64,000 nt of DNA from Agrostemma githago. Taxonomy: Eukaryota > Streptophyta > Magnoliopsida > Caryophyllales > Caryophyllaceae. A model generated the notes under the pieces. It did not search any database. It was not told the origin of the DNA and was given only the letters and a program-made list of their open reading frames with translations. This document shows, piece after piece, positions 57,256 to 64,000 of this stretch (position 1 is its first letter; every line of letters begins with the position of its first letter). Where the stretch lies: positions 42,922,953-42,986,952 of the forward strand of contig OY288256.1 in the NCBI GenBank assembly GCA_958450325.1, given 5' to 3'. The position numbers and the translations under genes are program-made.

Positions 57256-58473
57256 AACTGACGAACAGTGATACACATCTCGAACCACTAATATATGTGC
57301 ATTACTCAAATCCGATATGAAGTGTCAACCCGAGCTTTTGTTCCAGCCATCTTAATAGGTTAAGGGAGTAAATCAACTGAAACTAGGAAAATTATGCAAT
57401 AAATCCCAATTATATGCTGATACAATCAAATAAAAGAGATTAAAGAGTACAATCGATAATTAAAACGTACCGAAGCAGTAGTAATTGGGATCGAAAAGCA
57501 GTAATAATTGGGATTGAATTGGGAGCAATTATAAACAGTTTCGATTATACTCGATAATCCTAATATAAACAGTAATCGGAACAACAATAATTGGGATTGA
57601 ATTGGGATCAAAACAGTAATCAAAGCAGTAATCGGAATAGTAATCGAAACAACAATCCTATATTATGCAATAGATCGAAACAACAATAAATTATGCAATA
57701 AATCCCAATTATATACTGATACAATCAAATAAAAGAGATTAAAGAGTATAATCGATAATTAAAAAGTACCTACGCAGTAGTAATTGGGATTGAATTGGGT
57801 AAAACGTTTAGTAATATGGGTTTGAATTGGGAAAAACAGTAATTGGGATTGAATTGGGTAAAACTCAGTTTCGATTATACTCGTACAACAACGATAATCA
57901 GTACAACAGCAATATAATCGAATAATCGTATATAATCGACTAATTCTTCCATAAACAGTAATCGAATAAGCGTACAACAGCAACGTAATCGAATAATCGG
58001 TACCTTAATGGAAATAATTGTACAACAGTAGTTGGGATTGAATTGGGTAAAACGTATCTTAATGGAAACAACGATATAATCGTGTGATATCGATTGAATT
58101 TCGGGGAGAAGGATGAAGATGATTGCGGTTCTTCACGGTATGCATATGTAGAGCGAGCTTCACGGTATGAAGATGAAGGCATATATTAGAAACCTGCGTA
58201 AGTTTTAGGAAAATAAATCTGAGTTTAGGAAATAATTAGAGTTGGCGCAAATATGAAAACATTTGAGAACAGGTTTAGCGCACATCGATTTATGTTTTTC
58301 AGTATTTAGGATATGTTAAGGAGTTATTAGCGTCATTTACGTATATTAATTAGTGTCAATTGTTATTTGATACGATAAATTGTTTATTATATAAGTCATT
58401 GTTGGTTAATTGTGTCGATTTTTCAATCGTCACGATATAATCGTCGTGAAAAGGTAATTTTGTTGTAGTGAGG

Positions 58474-59075
58474 CAAGGATAGTTAGGGAGGTTGGGAGGG
58501 GGTATATAATGGTTGGGTGGACTCAAATGTCGAAGAAAAGGCACAAAGGGGAGCAGGGGACCATCCCGGTCGGGATGGATGGTCCTGGTCGGGATGGATT
58601 ACTCGTCCCGGTCGGGACGCTCCCTTCCCGGTCGGGACGGACCCCTAGTAGGCACGAAAATGTGCACCTCCATCCCGATCGGGATGGCTTCCTTCCCGGT
58701 CGGGATGCCGCACCCATCCCGGTCGGGAAGGCTCTTCCCGGTCGGGATGGGTCTTCTTGACCTTCCACAATCCCAAAAGCTTACTCCAAGCTTCAAAAAC
58801 CCGATCCTCATGCTTACTATCCAAGCTCTATCATAGTCATTCCTCTCTAGGAATCATCTTCACTTCACCTATCCAACAAACTCAAACTCAACATCAAATT
58901 CTCTCCCTCGCATCGCTCATCAATAATCCAATATTACAAGAATTCACAAAACATACAAAACCAAGAAACAAATCACACAAATACAAGCACAAGTACTCTA
59001 AAAAAGAAGAAGGGGGAATATACAACATGACGGTTCTTAAGAAACTCCATCAAACCTAGGATGGTGGACTCTTCT
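58474..59075 (-). other. Internal non-coding region with palindromic motif array
   Basis: Homologous, inverted, to 16690-17230. It holds about eight CCCGGTCGGG motifs (plus-strand view) at 58562-58750. Confidence 0.8.
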
Positions 59076-60416
59076 TCAACCATAGCCATCAAGGGCTTGG
59101 AGGAGCAAGTCAAATGCACGACCGACATCGTAATGAAGGCCCAAGCAAACGAGCCAAGCTAACCTCCACGGCCTCCAATATGGAGGAGGCAAGAAGTAGG
59201 AATCCCAAGACCCAACGTCATCATTCATGTTGTCTCCGGGGTCTATCCATCCTACGAGCTCCACCGACCTCTTCCTCCCTAAGCATCGTCTCCAATCACA
59301 AGCAAGCTTCATTTCCAAGAAACGAGGCACAAAAATCGGTTTTAGCTTCATTTCCTCGTTGCACACCCCCACACTTTCCTCAAGTTGTGGTTCCCCATCT
59401 TCATCACTTGTCCCCACATCATCATAGAGGAGAGAATCGAAACTTCCACCGGCGGTTTCAAACTCTTCCAAACCATTGCTTGGTTCACTTACAAGGGGCT
59501 CTTGATGCTTATCCACGTTCTCGGACATGGGCAACTTGGGCTCATCTATTTCACCCAACAACTTCACAAATTCCACCAACCCATCTAACTCACTATCCTC
59601 CTCCAATTCTTCACCAATGGTGCCTTCACCAAGAGCTATATCCTCATTCGTCTCTTTTTGGGTAGACGATTGAGGTTCTTCAAAGCAAATCTCTCCTCCA
59701 AAGGGAGCTACATCGGCGGCTTCATGGTTAGGTTGCTCCTCTTTCTCAAGTGGGCACCCTTCATCTAATTGTGATGTTCGGGATAAAAGCATTACGGTTT
59801 GAACCGGTATTGCATTTAATCGAGCATCCTTCGCCTCGTTTTCCCTTCGAAATTGGGCCAAGAGTTCCTTAGTCTTTTGCGATTGGATGGCCATTTCTTG
59901 TTGCATTTGAAGCATCGATTGATGTAACTCCAAGTTTAGCATTTGGTGGTCATCGGGGTCTTGTAAAGTTCCTTGAAAATCTTGATGATACCCAAGGGGT
60001 GGGGTATCATATTGATGGTAGTGAGGTTGAGGTGATCGGTAGTATTGTGGGTCATGGGTTTCATATTGTGGTTGGGGTGGGGGGTAATATGGTGGGTTTT
60101 GGGGGTATTGGCTTCCATAAGGTGAATCTTGAGTGTACATGGTGGGTTCACATTGATAACTCGAGTAGTAGTCACCATGATTGTAGGATTGATAGTCATT
60201 CCCTTGTTGGTAGCCATTTCCATAACCTTGAAGTTCATACCCACTAGAGTCTTGATCCCCCCAAGAAGCTTGATAGTAATTAGGAGTCATCATGTAGTGG
60301 CTTTGGTTCATAGAAGAAGAGGAGTAGCTCATATCGGCTCCCGAGTGTGTGGAGTTTAGATCAAACCTCAAGCTCGATCGAAAATCGTGGCTCATACCCG
60401 GTTGGAAACCTCTCAC
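59076..60416 (-). CDS. Capsid-less gag-like ORF with prion-like region
   Basis: 446 codons, intact, starting 237 bp after the primer-binding site as the gag of the related element does. Residues about 25-150 are very rich in Tyr, Gln, Ser, Pro and Gly, a prion-like composition. A Gln/Leu/Met coiled coil follows (about 155-205, ending in Arg-Arg-Glu-Asn-Glu-Ala-Lys-Asp-Ala-Arg), then an acidic Glu-rich region. The order (N/Q-type low complexity, coiled coil with ...Asp-Ala-Arg, acidic linker) parallels 14520-15300 of the plus-strand gag-protease frame. The C-terminal Arg-Ala-Phe-Asp-Leu-Leu-Leu-Gln-Ala-Leu-Asp-Gly matches that protein's tail. Capsid, zinc knuckle and protease are absent. It probably works, if at all, with particles made by a helper element. 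A capsid-deleted derivative is the most economical reading. Confidence 0.75.
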   Translation of the reverse strand: MRGFQPGMSHDFRSSLRFDLNSTHSGADMSYSSSSMNQSHYMMTPNYYQASWGDQDSSGYELQGYGNGYQQGNDYQSYNHGDYYSSYQCEPTMYTQDSPYGSQYPQNPPYYPPPQPQYETHDPQYYRSPQPHYHQYDTPPLGYHQDFQGTLQDPDDHQMLNLELHQSMLQMQQEMAIQSQKTKELLAQFRRENEAKDARLNAIPVQTVMLLSRTSQLDEGCPLEKEEQPNHEAADVAPFGGEICFEEPQSSTQKETNEDIALGEGTIGEELEEDSELDGLVEFVKLLGEIDEPKLPMSENVDKHQEPLVSEPSNGLEEFETAGGSFDSLLYDDVGTSDEDGEPQLEESVGVCNEEMKLKPIFVPRFLEMKLACDWRRCLGRKRSVELVGWIDPGDNMNDDVGSWDSYFLPPPYWRPWRLAWLVCLGLHYDVGRAFDLLLQALDGYG

Positions 60417-60652
60417 TCTAGCAACCGTCCGTTAAAGCGGCTCTAAGTTGCAAGAAGAAGATAGTCACCACCTCTAAGCATAAACTGTAGACTAAGAACA
60501 AACGTGATAAGTCTAGTGCTTTTTGGGCACTAGACAAGAGAGAAATAAACCTCACACACACAAGAAGTAAAAAGGAACAAGAAGAAAAAAGAAAAACACA
60601 AACACAAAGACAAAGTCATGCAAATAGGAAAACAAAGTCTAAACTAGCACCG

Positions 60653-60670
60653 TCCCCGGCAATGGCGCCA
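60653..60670 (-). other. Primer-binding site, tRNA-Asp type
   Basis: On the minus strand TGGCGCCATTGCCGGGGA, one base different from the site at 12933, three bases from the 5' LTR. Confidence 0.88.
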
Positions 60671-60673
60671 AAT

Positions 60674-62298
60674 TGATGGTAGGGATTTGTCACGTCCCTA
60701 ACCGTCAATAAACTACCGATTACACCTAGTGGGTAGCTAGGGTAAGTCGGGATCGTATCCATGAGGACGGTAAGGTGAAGTTTAGACTAGGTCGGTCTAC
60801 AACGAGACTAGATTACCAAACAAACACAAAGAAGCAATAAATGGAAAACTATGGTGGAGGAGAAGTGGGAACTAGACTAATGATGAACTAACACGTAAAC
60901 TAGAGTAAACTAAGGCTAACTAAGGAGGATGAACTCCAATATGGAAAGAAAGTGGGGTAGGTCGGGTTCATAGGAGTAGAAGGGTAATTGGGGTGATCAA
61001 GGGTATAGGTGTCTCCTAGTCGTTAGGGTCGGTCCGGGCTCTCGCAACTTAAACCGATGCCAAGGTGGGTCCGGGCTTTCGCAACTTAGACCCTAGTTCG
61101 CGCTCTCGCGACTAAACTATTCTCAACATTTCCACATAATAGACAATCAATGAGAAGATGAGCACAAGTATGGGAAGCATGGCCACTACAACTCATACAA
61201 GCATATCAACAAACACATAGAATGCCCACAATGTGACTAACAACAAAGATTCACCCTTTTCCCTTAATCAACCCTAATCATCCATAATCTATCCCTAATC
61301 CTCCTACTAACCCCACAAAGAAGACTACTCACTCATGATGAAGAGAAAACCAACATTCACAAGAGACATCAATACTACAAAACCAACATCCATAATGAAT
61401 AACAAAAACAATAATACTAACAATATGAAAAGATTCAAACAAGATTAAATAAACAAGATTAAGAGTAGAGATGATTATACCAACACTAAGGAGATGAAAA
61501 GATACAATCTTGTATAAATAAGAACCCAAATAAAACCCAAGGTTGTCAAGCTTGGAGAATTCTTCAAGTATCCTCTTAATACAAGAACTAATTACAATGG
61601 ATTAACTAAAGATTTACTAAGATTAAAGGAAGATTAAAACTAATGAGTGAAAGTAAATCTAGGGTTTTAGGGTTTTTGGGAGGCTTAAGGAATGCTAAAC
61701 TATGATAAGATATCTTAACATTACAAGAAGGGAGTATATATATGGGTACAAGAATGAAGGAGAATGAAACAAAAGAGTCGCGCTGCCCCTGTAGCTTCCC
61801 GACCGGGACGGATCATCCCGATCGGGACGGCCCTGTCATCCCGACCGGGACGGGATGGTCCCGACCGGGATGGGCTCACAGCAGCCTCCTTCAAAGCGCA
61901 CCTCATCCCGAACGGGATGAGGCCATCCCGAACGGGATGAGGCCATCCCGAACGGGATAGGTCTTGTAGGCCTCCCATAAGAGCTCTTTGGTCCCTCCTT
62001 GCCTCTCATGGGTTTCTCGCCGATTCTCGGGACTCGGGATCGGGTCTCGGAGGCTCGGGATTGGGTCCCAAGGTCTCGGGGTCGATTCCAAGGCATCGAG
62101 TCATCGTTCCTTTACTCCGTTGGCTCCAAAATGTGTATGTATAGAGTCGGAATCGCTCCAACTCTTCCAAATCGGTCTCGGGAGCCTGAAACGAACTAAA
62201 GGAAGCATAAGAAGCCCATGAATCGCTCCCAAGGAGCGATTCCACAAGGAAATGGGACCAAAACAAAGTGAAAAAGGCACTACAAACTACACTTATCA
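60674..62298 (-). repeat. 5' LTR of chimeric element, subfamily B type
   Basis: 1,625 bp, plus-strand view TGATGGTAGGGATTTGTCAC...ACACTTATCA. It follows the LTRs at 11330 and 19668 along its length and differs clearly from its partner at 50131. The U3 palindromic motif array is at about 61797-61955, with the TATATATAC box beside it at about 61735. Confidence 0.88.
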
Positions 62299-63462
62299 AA
62301 TTCCCAAGATGCAAGAAGCGTCACTGACGCCCGCACCACCTGTTCTTCGATATACATCCCGAAGTCTCGTCCCAAAGAAGGGGAGAGTCCTTTTGCAGAA
62401 TGTACTCCAACAAAGACGGAATCTAGGGATAAAAACAAACCAAGTCAAACATTCAAGCAAGAATGGGTAGCCAAGGTCACCACACCTCTGCCGAGTTCAT
62501 CAGAAACCAAGATCGTCGGACCACCTTTAGAAGGATTCGACAGAGCAGTTGAAGATACAAAAAGGCTGAAAGAGTTCGACGAATTTTGTAATCCCAATGC
62601 GTATAAATTGTTAGGGAAAGCAGATTATGATTATTCAAAACCAAATCCCATGGGGACGGCTGTCGACGAAATTCCAAAACCATATGGCCTTAGTAAAGCA
62701 CAACAAGACCAATATGAAAAAGAAGGCGTATGTAGCGTTGCCAAACCTGGGGTAAGCTATCAACCTCCTCCACCAGTAAAGATTGGAAGCCGAAAAGGAA
62801 GTATTACTATGTCATCACAACATATCACGGCGGAAGAGATCGAAGATGACAAGGCAGGGGGCGTGATAAAGCCGTCACCCACATCAATCTTCAAGAGGAT
62901 AAGTGCGCCCGTGGAGACAACTCGAACTTCTGTGTTTGACAGGATAGGAAGGACGAGCTCTCCATCCAATCATCATTCTGTGTTCAACAGGTTGGGCAAC
63001 CAAAATGGAGGTGAAGAAGTATTGCCAAACTCTAGACCACGAAATATCTGTCGGAACCCAGCACGTCATCGCCTAGGCGCCCAGACAAAAACAGTTTTCA
63101 ACCGACTAGGAGTCCCCAAGAAGGATAAAGGTGAAGGTCGTCGTTGCTCAACTCTTGAAGAGGAAGTGAAAATAGACGATGATTTAAAAAGTGCGATACC
63201 TTCCCGCATGAAGCGCTTGCAAGCAGTGGATATCATGCAACATACACCACTCAAAGTAAGGAGTCGCGTCTTGATTCTCACTGGTCATTCAAAAAGTAGT
63301 GAGCATGTCGATTCGTCATCATCAAACGGGAGCAACATCAAGAAGGCAAAGACTTCAGAAGTGGCAACCTCTTATCATGTAACAGTAGAGGAGATCCGGA
63401 TAACGATCAAGAAATGGATGCAGATGAAGCGCCAGAACCATTGGAAGACGGGGGGCAATTAA
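62299..63462 (+). pseudogene. Tat-like polyprotein, protease-RT linker, degenerate
   Basis: The Tat frame resumes exactly at the TSD with Pro-Lys-Met-Gln. It stops at 62468-62470 (TAG), then reopens at 62608-63462 with several Ser-Val-Phe-(Asp/Asn)-Arg-(Ile/Leu)-Gly repeats (about 62930-63110), a feature of Tat linkers. A frameshift between 63380 and 63410 moves the reading to the phase that enters reverse transcriptase. Confidence 0.75.
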
Positions 63463-64000
63463 CGGTAGATGAGTTGAAAGAACTCAACCTCGGGACTTCT
63501 GAAGACCCACGCCCCATATATGTGAGTGCTCTGCTGACCAAAGAGGAAGAAGACGAGTACTACAAATTGTTGCTCGAGTACAAAGATGTTTTTGCTTGGA
63601 GCTACAAGGAAATGCCAGGACTCAGTCCAAACATTACAGTACATCGTCTAGCAATCAAAAAGGGAGTTAGTCCTAAGAAGCAACCCCAACGTCGCTTCCG
63701 GCCTGAGCTTGTACCTGAAATTGAAAAGGAGGTCAACAAACTCATTGAAGCGGGTTTCATCCGTGAAGTCAAGTATCCTACATGGATAGCCAATGTTGTC
63801 CCAGTCAGGAAGAAGAATGGACAATTGCGAGTATGCGTCGACTTCAGAAATCTCAATGACACATGCCCAGAAGATGACTTCCCTCTACCAGTCACAGAAT
63901 TAATGATTGATGCAACTACTGGGCACGAAGCGCTCTTATTCATGGATTGTACTGCAGGGTATAACCAGATACACATGGCGCCGGAAGATCAAGAGGCCAC
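63400..64000 (+). pseudogene. Reverse transcriptase of Tat-like Gypsy element, cut by window end
   Basis: In the phase after the frameshift, the sequence reads a Glu-rich lead-in, Val-Phe-Ala-Trp-Ser-Tyr, Met-Pro-Gly-Leu, the block Lys-Lys-Gln-Pro-Gln-Arg-Arg-Phe-Arg-Pro-Glu, Glu-Ala-Gly-Phe-Ile-Arg-Glu, Val-Arg-Lys-Lys-Asn-Gly-Gln-Leu-Arg-Val-Cys-Val-Asp-Phe-Arg-Asn-Leu-Asn, then Phe-Pro-Leu-Pro and Gly-Tyr-Asn-Gln-Ile. These are the first conserved motifs of Gypsy (Tat clade) reverse transcriptase, which copies element RNA into DNA. The Tyr-x-Asp-Asp catalytic block, RNase H and integrase would lie beyond 64000. Upstream stops and frameshifts make this copy non-functional. Confidence 0.88.

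Larger units (their letters stand above)
56092..58100. other. CACTA C interior, repeats and intron-like DNA
   Basis: Contains a segment duplicated at about 56650-56760 and 57055-57150 (shared core CATATATTACTGAACAGTAA) and another at about 57370-57480 and 57675-57790 (shared core AAAAGAGATTAAAGAGTA). Many copies of TAATTGGGATTGAATTGGG occur at 57480-58050. No coding assignment. Confidence 0.6.
54104..58470. mobile_element. CACTA-like element C with captured ankyrin gene exons
   Basis: 4,367 bp with ends CATTACAACAAAATCACC (one base off CACTA) and ...AATTTTGTTGTAGTG, flanked by 3-bp TSD AGG (54101-54103 and 58471-58473). Subterminal zones carry repeated TTCGACACGA / TTCGACACGATAA motifs (54130-54560 and 58350-58440). 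No transposase seen. It interrupts the non-coding region of the chimeric LTR element. Confidence 0.87.
50131..62298 (-). mobile_element. Chimeric non-autonomous Athila-like LTR element
   Basis: Minus-oriented element with TG...CA ends and perfect TSD AATTC (50126-50130 and 62299-62303); the Tat reading frame is continuous across the empty site. It has a 5' LTR at 62298-60674, primer-binding site 60670-60653, a 446-codon ORF (60416-59076), a long non-coding region, an internal polypurine-like repeat, the polypurine tract (51782-51766) and a 3' LTR (51765-50131). The two LTRs belong to different subfamilies, and an inverted piece of polypurine tract plus LTR sits at 53668-53855. A CACTA element (54104-58470) was added later. 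No polymerase genes. Confidence 0.88.

Noticed and set aside
57042..57320. Tyr/Val/Cys repeat proteins on both strands
   Set aside because: Translations of the GTAT microsatellite.
59114..59665. 183-codon plus-strand frame
   Set aside because: Antisense shadow of the 446-codon gag-like ORF; composition follows that ORF's codons and no domain is seen.
61999..62199. Recurring 60-100 codon frames in every LTR (e.g. 11407-11640, 19763-19978, 61999-62199)
   Set aside because: They lie in the conserved start of the LTR on both strands, differ in extent between copies and show no protein motif.

Overview
The window looks like plant nuclear heterochromatin, most likely from a eudicot. It has no ordinary host gene. 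It is an AT-rich, roughly 135-bp tandem repeat array followed by a Tat-like Gypsy retrotransposon, and both have been repeatedly invaded by other mobile elements. Most insertions can be bounded to the base by target-site duplications (TSDs) and terminal motifs, so the nesting order can be read directly. Species cannot be determined from the sequence alone.

Region 1 (1-34052) is the tandem array. It carries a non-autonomous Mutator-like element (737-1891, 9-bp TSD), then one very large Helitron on the minus strand (2326-29452; ends TC...hairpin...CTAG, inserted between A and T), then a small Helitron end (31248-about 31525) and a Stowaway MITE (32901-32990). From its 5' end the Helitron carries a multi-exon RPA1-like single-strand-binding protein gene (28705-26139), a Rep/helicase gene (about 24803-8651, now a pseudogene) and, on the opposite strand near its 3' end, two diverged single-exon genes (3852-4337 and 7044-7532). 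Their products resemble the XS domain of plant SGS3/IDN2/FDM RNA-silencing proteins. A solo LTR (5302-6871) and a 9.9-kb gag-only Athila-like LTR element (11330-21267, itself hit by a Stowaway at 15849-16103) sit inside the Helitron. The latter splits Rep from helicase.

Region 2 (34053-45598) is a Tekay/Del-like LTR (TSD CATTA), inserted in the same array and opened by an 8.1-kb CACTA element (35975-44116). That CACTA holds a captured SmE exon, other exon-like relics, a CACTA remnant and a complete 2.25-kb CACTA-like element (41066-43317).

Region 3 (about 45604-64000) starts with the last piece of the array and a Copia-like end, then a plus-strand Tat-clade Gypsy element (LTR promoter near 46732, primer-binding site 47129, degenerate gag, protease, reverse transcriptase running off the window). 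It is interrupted at 50131-62298 by a minus-strand Athila-like non-autonomous element with TSD AATTC. This element is odd: its two LTRs belong to different subfamilies, an inverted fragment of polypurine tract plus LTR sits at the internal junction, and its single ORF (446 aa) keeps a Tyr/Gln-rich region and coiled coil but lacks capsid and protease. A CACTA-like element (54104-58470) with captured ankyrin/TPR-gene exons lies inside it.

The most interesting candidates are (i) the Helitron with paired XS-domain cargo plus RPA, which could be an anti-silencing module, (ii) the chimeric LTR element with its inverted junction next to a duplicated internal polypurine tract, and (iii) arrays of palindromic CCCGRYCGGG motifs shared by the LTRs and internal 3' regions of the Athila-like family.
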